From Parolsenella sp958406235 (GTDB lineage Bacteria > Actinomycetota > Coriobacteriia > Coriobacteriales > Atopobiaceae), in NCBI RefSeq assembly GCF_039062465.1, contig NZ_JBCLNF010000004.1:124001-188000 (forward strand): a stretch of 64,000 nt of DNA, in the 5' to 3' direction. The position numbers and the translations under genes are program-made. How positions within the stretch are numbered: the first letter of the stretch is position 1; every line of letters starts with the position of its first letter. The notes beneath the pieces were generated by a model, which did no database searches, was not told the origin of the DNA, and worked only from the letters and a program-made list of their open reading frames with translations. This document shows positions 42,652 through 50,751 of the stretch, one piece after another.

Positions 42652-45600
42652 CTAGGCGACGGCGCCCTCGATGTGAAGGGTGGACCCCGTACGGCCCGCC
42701 TCGACCACGATCTTGCGATCGATGCTGGTGCGAAGCTCGTCAACGTGGCTGATGATGCCCACGAGCTTGTTCGAGCCCGAGAGCTCGGTGAGCGTGCGCA
42801 GCGCGAGCTGCAGGGACTCCTCGTCAAGCGTGCCGAATCCCTCGTCCACAAACATCGTGTCGAGCTCGATGCCGCCAGCGTTCGCCTGCACCACGTCCGA
42901 GAGGCCAAGCGCAAGCGCGAGCGACGCCTTGAAAGACTCGCCGCCGGAGAGCGACGACGCCGCGCGCGGGCGCCCGGTAAAGGAGTCGCGAACGTCGAGG
43001 TCGAGACCCGATTGTGCCGCACCCGAACCGCTGCGCTGTCCGCTATGGCGGACAAGCTCGTAGCGTCCGTCCGTCATCACGAGCAGACGGCGGTTTGCCG
43101 CTGCAAGGACGCGATCGAACCAACGAGCTTGCAGGTACGTCTCGAACGTGATGCGCTCCTTGCCCACGAGGGTTCCGCCTGCGGTCTTGGCGAGAGAATC
43201 CAGCTCACCAAAGCGCGCATTTACCGTCGCAGCGCGATCGCCGAGCTCCTCAAGCTGGCGCTCGATCCCCCTGTTTGCCTCACGGCGCTGCTCTGCGGCC
43301 GCCTTCTGACGGGCAAGCTCGTTCGCTCTGGCTCGAGCCAGGTTGAGCTGCGACTCGAGCTCATCGGCGGATATGGAATCATCGACATCGAGCGCGGAGA
43401 TCTGCGCCTCCAGCGTATTGGCTCGTTCCTCGAGTTTTGAGACCGCAAGCTCTCGATCCGAGAGGTTGCCTTGGGCCGCTTCGAACGCAGAGACAAGGTC
43501 CTCGAGTTCACTTCTCATGTCCTCAAGCCGTGCCGATGCCGTCGCCTCGTCCTCGAACGAAAGCCCTTCCGCGAGCGACTCGGCCTTAGCCGTCGCCTGG
43601 GTAAATGCCTGCCTTAGGGACTCCAGTCGAGAGCGAAGCTCGTTTGAGCGCCTCTCTGCCTTGGCAATCTCGGCCTCGAGACTCGTCGCCCTGTCGGCAG
43701 AGGCCACGCGAGCGTCCTCGTTTGCCTGGGCGGCGCGGCACCCCTCCTTCGTATCCTCAAGCACGAGCTTCGCCTGTTCGAGCCTCTCGCTAGCAACCGA
43801 AGCGTCAGCCGTAGACAGTGAGGCAATGAATTGGTCGAGGGCGGATTCCGCGGCGGCGTGCGCACGCGAAGCCTGTTCGGCGCTCGAACGCGCGTCATCA
43901 AGCGCCGCGGCACTATCCTTTTCTCGCTTTTCAGCCGACTTGATCAGTTCGCGCAGCTCAGCAAGCTCGTTGAGGGCCCGCTCTGCCTTCGATCTGTCCG
44001 CCTTGGCGGCATCGAGCTGAGTCGCGAGCTTCTTGCCAAGAGACGCGACTTCCTCCGCGGTTCCAACCTGCTCCTGGAGGCGCGCCAGCTCAGCCGCTGA
44101 GCCATCCGCCTTTTGACGGGCGGCAGACGCGGCGTTGGACCTAGCATTTGCGGCCTCGCTCGCCGCATTAAAGGCGGCCTCTGCGTTCTTCACGTCTTCC
44201 TCGGCCGGAGCTTCATCTGCGAGAACGGCGGGATTGGGGTGCTCGATGGAGCCGCAAACCGGGCACGGTGCCCCGTTCACGAGGTCTCGCGCGAGGATAC
44301 CCGCTTGAGCATCCATAAAAGCTCGCTGCACACGAGAGTAGGCACCTCGAGCAGACTCGAGGGCCTCTCGCGCGGCACAGTATTCATCCTGCGCCTTAGC
44401 CAGCGCCCTTTCATCGGCCTGGGCAGCCTTCTCCCTCGCCTGGAGGTCGCGATGATCCTTGCGAGCCTGATCGACGCGTCGCTCGAGGTCTTCCACGAGC
44501 GCCCTCGCCCGCGCCGCGGCACCAGAGGCGTCCGAGAACGACGCCTCCCGAGACCTCAGCTCGGACAGCGCAGTCACCGCCGCCCTGGCAGCCTCATCCA
44601 AAGAGGAACGGTGCTTCTCGGCTTGTTCTGCACCCTTCTTGAGCTCGACCAAGGCATTCTTACGTCGCGCGAGCTCTGCGCATCCGGCAACAGCTTCTTC
44701 TGCATCCCTGACGCTCTGAGCAGCAGTTTCTTGGGCCACCTTAGCCTCAGCAAGCTCCGCGGGAGCTTGAGAGAGATCGGCCGCCTTCTTGCGAGCCTCC
44801 ACGAGCTCGGACCGCATGGCCCCGAGATTACCCGCCGCCTCTTGCAAATCCCCCTCGGCATCGCGAACCCCCTGCGCTGCCTCGCGAACCTCCTCGCGCG
44901 CGCGACCAAGCTTCGCGTATGACTCGAGCTCACGCGAGAGAACGGTCACGGAATCTGAAAGCTCCTTGCGCCTGGGTCCAGTCTTCGAGCATTCATCGAG
45001 CTCCGCCCTCGCCGCCTCGACACTCTCGCGTGCGATGGCGAGCTTTGAGACCGTCTCCTCAAGGGAGGCTTTCGCCGCCCGCACCTGACCAGCACGCTCC
45101 GAGAGGGCCGTCAGAGTCTCAACCCGAACCGCGGCGGCAGAGGCTTCTTCCGCGAGCGCGCCGAGAATCGCCTCGTCGGCGGTGTCTTGCTCGGCAATGA
45201 GGGCAAGCATGTCCTCGGCATCCGGAGCCTCAGAGGCCCCAAGCGCATCACGTCGCTCGCGACGCGTAGACGTGGCGGCGTCTCCTGCCTCCTCGCCCTC
45301 CTCAGCAACCTCGGCCTCGTCAGAAATCGAAATCATGGGGGCAAGCGCCAGAAGGCGGTTGCGGACCGTCTTGCTGTCATCCTCAAGCTTGTCGCGGCGA
45401 CGCTTGAGCGCCTTCTGGAACTCGTCATAGGGAGCAGTGCCAAATAGCTTGCGCAAAATGGCAGCACGTTCCTTTGTGCCCGCGGAAAGTAGGCGGCGGA
45501 AATCTCCCTGAGCAATCATCACGATCTGCGAGAACTGCGACCGATCGATGCCGATCAACTCCAAGATGGCGGCGTCTACGTCGCGCGTCCCCGTTATGGG

Positions 45601-45969
45601 AGCGGCCTCCGGCATACGAAGCTCCGCATCCGCGGTCTGTGTCGTCAGACCGTCGCCACGAAGCTTGGGGCGCTCGTACTCGGGATTGCGGCGAATCGTG
45701 TAACGCTGGCCACGATGCTCGAACTCGAGCTCGACGAACGTCGGGGTGGCAGCCGAGGCGAAATCGCTGCGCAGGCTACGTGCGGTGCGATCTTGGCCGC
45801 TGGGAGATCCGAACAGGGCAAACGAGACGGCATCGAAGATCGTGGTCTTGCCGGCGCCGGTATCTCCGCAGACGAGGTAGAGACCCGTGGACCCCAAACT
45901 CGCGAAATCAACCACGACCTCGCCAGAGTACGGACCGAACGCGCTCATCGTGAGCTTAATGGGCCTCAT
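42652..45969 (-). CDS. sbcC: SbcC family exonuclease, Rad50-like subunit
   Basis: An 1105-residue SMC-like ATPase of the SbcCD nuclease, which cleaves hairpins and processes DNA ends. The N-terminal ATPase half starts MRPIKLTMSAFGPYSG with Walker A GDTGAGKTT; long coiled-coil arms rich in Ala/Glu/Lys follow, with the zinc hook CPVC (Cys569, Cys572); the C-terminal half has the signature SLSGGE and Walker B FVDEGFGTLDE. It begins directly at the base after the sbcD stop. A repeat-derived terminator follows. Confidence 0.96.
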   Translation of the reverse strand: MRPIKLTMSAFGPYSGEVVVDFASLGSTGLYLVCGDTGAGKTTIFDAVSFALFGSPSGQDRTARSLRSDFASAATPTFVELEFEHRGQRYTIRRNPEYERPKLRGDGLTTQTADAELRMPEAAPITGTRDVDAAILELIGIDRSQFSQIVMIAQGDFRRLLSAGTKERAAILRKLFGTAPYDEFQKALKRRRDKLEDDSKTVRNRLLALAPMISISDEAEVAEEGEEAGDAATSTRRERRDALGASEAPDAEDMLALIAEQDTADEAILGALAEEASAAAVRVETLTALSERAGQVRAAKASLEETVSKLAIARESVEAARAELDECSKTGPRRKELSDSVTVLSRELESYAKLGRAREEVREAAQGVRDAEGDLQEAAGNLGAMRSELVEARKKAADLSQAPAELAEAKVAQETAAQSVRDAEEAVAGCAELARRKNALVELKKGAEQAEKHRSSLDEAARAAVTALSELRSREASFSDASGAAARARALVEDLERRVDQARKDHRDLQAREKAAQADERALAKAQDEYCAAREALESARGAYSRVQRAFMDAQAGILARDLVNGAPCPVCGSIEHPNPAVLADEAPAEEDVKNAEAAFNAASEAANARSNAASAARQKADGSAAELARLQEQVGTAEEVASLGKKLATQLDAAKADRSKAERALNELAELRELIKSAEKREKDSAAALDDARSSAEQASRAHAAAESALDQFIASLSTADASVASERLEQAKLVLEDTKEGCRAAQANEDARVASADRATSLEAEIAKAERRSNELRSRLESLRQAFTQATAKAESLAEGLSFEDEATASARLEDMRSELEDLVSAFEAAQGNLSDRELAVSKLEERANTLEAQISALDVDDSISADELESQLNLARARANELARQKAAAEQRREANRGIERQLEELGDRAATVNARFGELDSLAKTAGGTLVGKERITFETYLQARWFDRVLAAANRRLLVMTDGRYELVRHSGQRSGSGAAQSGLDLDVRDSFTGRPRAASSLSGGESFKASLALALGLSDVVQANAGGIELDTMFVDEGFGTLDEESLQLALRTLTELSGSNKLVGIISHVDELRTSIDRKIVVEAGRTGSTLHIEGAVA

Positions 45970-47130
45970 CTACATCACCTTGATTCGCTCGAGTTCCTCG
46001 GTCACGACGGCAAGCTGGCCGTCAGAAAGGGGTGCACCATTCTGGCGCTCATAAAACTCGTTAAAGAGTTCGAGGGGACTTGCTTCGTCAGTAGCGGGAG
46101 CGTCATGCATGGTCAGACCCTCCGCACGGGTGCGAGCGTTGTCATAGGCAACGCTCATGACGTTGGGGTAGACATCGCGAAGACGTGCCATCGCGTCAAT
46201 CGCAGGGTTCTCGTCCGTAAGAAGCACATGCAGATAGTCATGCGAATCCGCCGCGCCAACCACCTCTGGCGAGACGAGACGATCGAGAGGTCCGCGAATA
46301 CGCCGCAGGTCATGAAGGGGTCTGAGAGGAATAAGCTCTATCGCGGGAGAATCGCCTGCGGCGCCCAGCCCGACGAGCACGGCGGACTTCTGACCATCCG
46401 CCTCAGAGAGCGAATACTTGAGAATCGACCCCGAATACCTGAGACGCTCGCTTCCCACGCGCTGCGGACCATGGATGTGCCCCAGGGCCACGTAGTCGAA
46501 AGGCTCAAACACGCCGGCGTCAACGTTGTCCAAACCACCCACAGAGACCTCCGAGTCGCAACGCTCCGGCGTAAAGGCGCCCGCCGTCACAAACTGGTGA
46601 GCCACGGCGACGTTGCGCACGGCACCCGCACCCTCAATGCGCCCCAGGTCACAAGCCTCAACGACCACGCGCATGGCATCTGTGTAGTTCTCAACCGTTG
46701 CATCGGGGAAATAGTGGCGAACGGTCGCCGGACGCAGGAAGGGGATAGGCCAGATTCGCACCGGGCCCCACTCGTCCTCAAGCTCGACAGAATCAATCGA
46801 GCCGTTAAAGACGGGAGACACGTACACCCCACGACGTGCGAGCGAGGCCGCCGCATAGCCCACGCGCTCCGCGGAGTCATGGTTACCAGGAACAACCACG
46901 GCCGGCACGCCCGACTGCGCCACCCCATCAAAGAACCAGTCGACCATGGAGACCGCCTCCGAGCTGGGAGAGGGCTTGTCATATAGGTCTCCCGCAACGA
47001 GCAAGGCGTCAACGGTGCCCCCACGCAGCAGGTCTAGGACCTGCGTGAGAATATGGCGCTGATCATCCAACATGGAGAACTCGCACACACGCTTGCCGAT
47101 GTGCAGGTCTGCGATGTGAAGAAGTCTCAT
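45970..47130 (-). CDS. sbcD: SbcD family exonuclease, Mre11-like subunit
   Basis: A 386-residue metallophosphoesterase-type nuclease partner of SbcC. Metal-ligand motifs: HIADLHIGK (about 5-13), VAGDLYDKP, PGNHDSAERVG and the C-terminal GHIHGPQ. Start ATG 47130 (MRLLHIAD) after GGGAGA; an in-frame start at 47163 adds an unconserved tail. Stop and sbcC start are adjacent, so the pair is translationally coupled. It diverges from an XRE regulator gene. Confidence 0.96.
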   Translation of the reverse strand: MRLLHIADLHIGKRVCEFSMLDDQRHILTQVLDLLRGGTVDALLVAGDLYDKPSPSSEAVSMVDWFFDGVAQSGVPAVVVPGNHDSAERVGYAAASLARRGVYVSPVFNGSIDSVELEDEWGPVRIWPIPFLRPATVRHYFPDATVENYTDAMRVVVEACDLGRIEGAGAVRNVAVAHQFVTAGAFTPERCDSEVSVGGLDNVDAGVFEPFDYVALGHIHGPQRVGSERLRYSGSILKYSLSEADGQKSAVLVGLGAAGDSPAIELIPLRPLHDLRRIRGPLDRLVSPEVVGAADSHDYLHVLLTDENPAIDAMARLRDVYPNVMSVAYDNARTRAEGLTMHDAPATDEASPLELFNEFYERQNGAPLSDGQLAVVTEELERIKVM

Positions 47131-47205
47131 GGTGTCTCCCGGTGTGAGCAGGGTGAATGTCATTGATTAGTGATTGTACGGTTACATGCGGACATTAAGG
47201 GCGCG

Positions 47206-47227
47206 CCTTACGGGACGTCCCATAAGG
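47206..47227. promoter_or_regulatory. 22-bp near-perfect palindrome upstream of the XRE gene
   Basis: CCTTA (47206-47210) and TAAGG (47223-47227) flank GGGACGTCCC (47212-47221), a palindrome 66 bases before the regulator start and between the divergent sbcD and XRE genes. CACCAT/ATGGTG (47242-47259) is a second inverted repeat nearby. Good candidate operators for the XRE protein, unproven. Confidence 0.55.
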
Positions 47228-47292
47228 TCATTCGGCATCAACACCATCTTGGTATGGTGGCGCCGCGCACCATTGCCACACATATTTGAGGA

Positions 47293-47646
47293 ATGGCTAC
47301 CTGCACGCACCGCCTCACAAAAGAGAATTACTCAAGCGAGCTCTCGCGACGCATGCGCATGCTCCGATTCAAGAGTGGATATACGCAAGAAGAAGTGGCG
47401 CAACGAGCTGGCATCTCCACGTACACCTATCAAAAGTTTGAAAAGGGCGAGTCGCGTCCGGGCCATCCGATGAACCCGACGCTTTCGACCCTCATCGCCC
47501 TTTCAGACGTCTTTGACATCGACGTGCGCGATCTCTTTACTGTCGACTATGATGCCTTTAGTCCCGTTGACGGGGAGGAGACTCCCGCCGAGACTTCGGA
47601 CACCTTGACGGATGCGCCTCAAAGCGACGCGCAAAATCACAGCTAA
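47293..47646 (+). CDS. XRE-family helix-turn-helix regulator
   Basis: A 117-residue protein with a Cro/C1-type HTH (about 18-72): SSELSRRMRMLRFKSGYTQEEVAQRAGISTYTYQKFEKGE..., then LSTLIALSDVFDIDVRDLF. A polar, Asp/Ser/Thr-rich tail of about 30 residues may bind a partner. ATG 47293 follows TTGAGGA. It is followed closely by queD. The palindromes upstream suggest autoregulation. Confidence 0.88.
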   Translation: MATCTHRLTKENYSSELSRRMRMLRFKSGYTQEEVAQRAGISTYTYQKFEKGESRPGHPMNPTLSTLIALSDVFDIDVRDLFTVDYDAFSPVDGEETPAETSDTLTDAPQSDAQNHS

Positions 47647-47688
47647 TACGCCTGAGTGGCCCAAGCCCCAGGCAGCAAAGGGGCTCGC

Positions 47689-48174
47689 ATGTACGGTCTT
47701 CAGGCCGAGGCGCACTTCGACGGCGCCCACTTCCTCACCAACTATTACGGCAAGTGCGAGAACCTCCACGGCCACCGCTGGCGTGTCGTAGCGACCATCG
47801 AGGTTGAGGATCTGCAAGATGGCACGAACGGCGAAGGCGCCCTGAGAGATAACGGCACCGTCACGAATGATGGCACCATGCGCGACATGGTCGTCGACTT
47901 TGGCGTGTTCAAGCGCATCGTCGCCGAAGTCGCCGACGAGCTTGACCACACCTTCCTTGTGGAGGAGGGCTCGCTTGCGCCCGCAACCGTCGCCGCCCTC
48001 GAAAGCGAAGGCTTCACGCTCACCATGCTGCCGTTCCGAACCACGGCCGAGAACCTAGCCCGCTGGTTCTTCGATCGCCTTGCCGAGCGCAACCTCCCCA
48101 TCTCCCAAATCGAGGTTGACGAGACGCCCAACAATCGTGCCTTCTATGCCCGCGATGGGCATGTGGGAAGGTAA
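47689..48174 (+). CDS. queD: 6-carboxytetrahydropterin synthase / 6-pyruvoyltetrahydropterin synthase-type protein
   Basis: A 161-residue T-fold enzyme. Zinc ligands are His in HFDGAHFL (His14) and LHGHRW (His27, His29); the catalytic Cys is in GKCENLHGH (Cys23). In most bacteria this is the queuosine-pathway QueD; a folate or other role cannot be excluded because no other queuosine gene is in the window. Start ATG 47689; a longer GTG start at 47656 is possible but lacks a ribosome site. The gene lies 42 bases after the XRE regulator and may share its transcript. Confidence 0.86.
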   Translation: MYGLQAEAHFDGAHFLTNYYGKCENLHGHRWRVVATIEVEDLQDGTNGEGALRDNGTVTNDGTMRDMVVDFGVFKRIVAEVADELDHTFLVEEGSLAPATVAALESEGFTLTMLPFRTTAENLARWFFDRLAERNLPISQIEVDETPNNRAFYARDGHVGR

Positions 48175-48283
48175 CTACCTGCGGTTTATTCGCCTGCATC
48201 GAACAAGCCGTGGCATCATTGTGAGCTCCCCGTTCGCGGCTACTTAGTGTCCGCAATACGTTGCATCATGGGTTCGAGAGATA

Positions 48284-48297
48284 CGAACAACTGTTTG
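48284..48297 (+). promoter_or_regulatory. SOS box (LexA site), Gram-positive type
   Basis: CGAACAACTGTTTG matches the Bacillus/actinobacterial LexA consensus CGAAC-N4-GTTYG. It lies 15 bases before the umuC start codon, directly upstream of the ribosome site. A further partial match, GTTCGAGAGATACGAAC, overlaps it. Confidence 0.75.
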
Positions 48298-48311
48298 CAC
48301 GGAGGCGAGAC

Positions 48312-49655
48312 ATGAACACATTTTGCAGCACGGTGGGCATCGGCCCCTCGACCGCGCGCGACCCGTCGGATACGGGCCACGTCTACCTCTGCATCGACCT
48401 CAAGAGCTTCTACGCCTCTGTCGAATGCGCCGATCTAGGGCTTGACCCCTTTAAGGAGAACCTCGTCGTAGCAGACACGAGCCGCGGCCCCGGCACCATC
48501 TGCTTAGCCCTCTCCCCCGCCATCAAGGCCTGCGGTCTTTCGGGCAGGCCACGTCTTTTCGAGATACCGCCCAATATCCGCTACCGGGCAATTAGACCGC
48601 ACATGCGTCGCTATATGGAGGTCTCGGCGCAAATCTATGGCATATACCTGCGCTTTATTGCCAAGGAAGACATTCATGTCTACTCGGTCGACGAGTGCTT
48701 CATAGATGCCACGCCCTACCTCTCCCTCTACGGGACGGATGCCATGGGCCTCGCCCGCATGCTAATGGACGCCGTCAGTGCCGAGACGCACATCTGCGCA
48801 ACGGCGGGCATCGGCACCAACCTCTTTCTCGCGAAGGTCGCGCTCGACATCCTAGCCAAACACGAGGAGAGCCACATCGGCATGCTCGACGGTGAGCGCT
48901 TCCGTCGCCTGATCTGGTACCACCGTCCCATAACGGACATCTGGCAGATTGGTCCGGGCATCGCAAGACGCCTCGCGCGCTATGGCGTCTATGACCTCGC
49001 CGGCGTTGTACTCATGGACGAGCCTCTGCTCAGGCGCGAGTTTGGCGTCAACGCGCGCCACCTCATGGAGCATGCGCGAGGCATCGAGAACTGTTCGATC
49101 GAGCAAATCCAGGCCTATGAGCCAGAGCGGCACTCCATCAGTACGGGGCAAGTGCTCACGCGTCCCTACACAACGGATGAGGCCCTCACCATCGTCCGCG
49201 AGATGGTCGACGAGGCCGTGCTCGATCTCGTGGGCAGTCGCCTCGCCTGCGGGCACGTCTCGTTATGGGTTGGCTACGAGGTTGACCATGCGGAGTGGGA
49301 AATCGCGATGATGCGGCGCGGCCCCCATGCAGCCACCTCCCACAAGCTCTCGGCCCACACCTGCTCACGAGAGGCCCTCATGGGTGAGTTGGAGCGCATG
49401 TACAACGACGTGGTCGACCCTGCCCGCAAGGTAAAACGCCTCACCATCGGCTTTGGTGACCTCGTAAGCCAGGAAGAAGCAGAGGTCACGCTCTTCACAG
49501 ACCTCGAGGCAGAGGCGGCAGAGCGGCGTCTCGCCGAGGCGGCGCTCGCGGTAAAGAGTAGATTCGGCAAGAACGCGCTCGTGCGTGGCAGGAGCCTGCG
49601 CGACGAGGCAACGGGCATGGAAAGGAATGCTCAGGTGGGAGGCCATCATGCATAG
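48312..49655 (+). CDS. Y-family translesion DNA polymerase (UmuC/UvrX-like)
   Basis: A 447-residue translesion polymerase. Catalytic acids lie in CIDLKSFYASVE (Asp29) and YSVDECFID (Asp127, Glu128); HhH-like DIWQIGPGIARRLARYG follows, and the C-terminal little-finger region ends about 430. In Bacillus, the UvrX/YqjW relatives are always paired with a YolD protein, as here. ATG 48312 follows GGAGG; the upstream SOS box indicates damage induction. Its final codons overlap the YolD gene by eight bases. Confidence 0.93.
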   Translation: MNTFCSTVGIGPSTARDPSDTGHVYLCIDLKSFYASVECADLGLDPFKENLVVADTSRGPGTICLALSPAIKACGLSGRPRLFEIPPNIRYRAIRPHMRRYMEVSAQIYGIYLRFIAKEDIHVYSVDECFIDATPYLSLYGTDAMGLARMLMDAVSAETHICATAGIGTNLFLAKVALDILAKHEESHIGMLDGERFRRLIWYHRPITDIWQIGPGIARRLARYGVYDLAGVVLMDEPLLRREFGVNARHLMEHARGIENCSIEQIQAYEPERHSISTGQVLTRPYTTDEALTIVREMVDEAVLDLVGSRLACGHVSLWVGYEVDHAEWEIAMMRRGPHAATSHKLSAHTCSREALMGELERMYNDVVDPARKVKRLTIGFGDLVSQEEAEVTLFTDLEAEAAERRLAEAALAVKSRFGKNALVRGRSLRDEATGMERNAQVGGHHA

Positions 49656-50007
49656 GATGTACGCGACAAATGACGCCACGCGCAATACGGACGCTGCACA
49701 GTTCATGCCATTTGCGGCCCTCACGGGCTTCGAGGAGCTGGCGGCCGAGCAGGCGAACGCGGGTGAGGCAAGACACACCCTCACGGAGGAGCGCACCGAA
49801 GAGATATCGCGGATGCTCGTGCGTCTACGCAAAGGTGACTTGGTAGAGGCCACCTACTACGGGCGCGACCGCTATCACACCACGATTGGCAAGGTTCGCC
49901 AGGTAGACAGCACATTCCGCATGCTCATACTAATTGGGGAAGGAGGCCAGCCCGACGCACGCATCCTATTCGAAGACATCTGGAACCTTCGCCCGGTGGC
50001 GAGCTAA
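49648..50007 (+). CDS. YolD-like family protein
   Basis: A 119-residue protein. LTEERTEEISRMLVRLRKGDLVEATYYGRDRYHTTIGKVRQVD... matches the YolD-like family, partners of Y-family polymerases in Bacillus and thought to regulate or assist UmuC-like enzymes. The start ATG 49648 overlaps the polymerase stop, with GGGAGG upstream, an arrangement that couples their translation. Function beyond the association is not known. Confidence 0.88.
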   Translation: MHRMYATNDATRNTDAAQFMPFAALTGFEELAAEQANAGEARHTLTEERTEEISRMLVRLRKGDLVEATYYGRDRYHTTIGKVRQVDSTFRMLILIGEGGQPDARILFEDIWNLRPVAS

Positions 50008-50022
50008 GAATGATTCCGCCAG

Positions 50023-50550
50023 CTACAGCAGCGCGCGAATCTCCGCGAGCGAAGTGGCGAAGTGGATGCCGTTCTGGCGCTCATGGGTGGAGAGCCCCAT
50101 CTCGATCATGAGGGCCAGCTGCGAGGCGAGAGAATCGTAGAAGCCGCCGAGGTTATAAAGGATGCACGGAGCGTCGAGGTGCCCCAGCGCGACCTCGCTC
50201 ATGACCTCCGCGATCTCCTCAAGCGTGCCCGTACCACCGGGGAACGCCACGAACGCGTCGCCAAGCTCAATCATCGTGGCCTTACGCTCGGCCATCGTGT
50301 CGGTAACGATGAGACGCGTGAGCTCATCGTACTGGAACTCGCGCTCGATGAACTCGCGCGGCTCGACGCCCGTCGCCTCGCCGCCCGCCGCGATAACGCT
50401 CTGAGCAAGCTCGCCCATGAGTCCGCTCTTGGAGCCTCCGTAGACCAGCGCATTACCAGACTCGCCGATCCACGCACCAAACTCTCGCACCGCGGTCTTG
50501 AGCGCCGGGTCCCTGCCCTCGCTCGCACCCAGGTAGACCGTGATATTCAT
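50023..50550 (-). CDS. LOG family protein (TIGR00730)
   Basis: A 175-residue Rossmann-fold protein related to cytokinin-riboside-monophosphate phosphoribohydrolases. The signature FPGGTGTLEEIAEV and GGSKSGLMGELAQ are present. In bacteria these proteins cleave AMP or other nucleotides to free base and ribose phosphate; a dedicated role is not clear. ATG 50550 has AAAGGA upstream; the longer reading (to 50667) is unlikely. Converges with the yolD gene, 15 bases apart. Confidence 0.9.
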   Translation of the reverse strand: MNITVYLGASEGRDPALKTAVREFGAWIGESGNALVYGGSKSGLMGELAQSVIAAGGEATGVEPREFIEREFQYDELTRLIVTDTMAERKATMIELGDAFVAFPGGTGTLEEIAEVMSEVALGHLDAPCILYNLGGFYDSLASQLALMIEMGLSTHERQNGIHFATSLAEIRALL

Positions 50551-50563
50551 AAGCGTCCTTTCA

Positions 50564-50604
50564 CAAAAGCAAAGCGGTGGCCGGCTAAAGCGCGCGGCCA
50601 CCGC
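50564..50604 (-). terminator. Terminator of prfC
   Basis: Minus strand: GCGGTGGCCG (50604-50595) and CGGCCACCGC (50583-50574), a perfect 10-bp stem, then TTTGCTTTTG. Confidence 0.85.
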
Positions 50605-50751
50605 CTCATCGGAAATCAACGTCGCACCGGCACGCTTGCGCGGGCGATTCGCGCCGGGCCCTCGCACCGCGCCACCCCGGGCTCGCGCCCATCGAACGAT
50701 GCCCGGTTCAAGGCGAGCGCGCAGGGCAACACCCTCGGCAACTCTGTCGAG

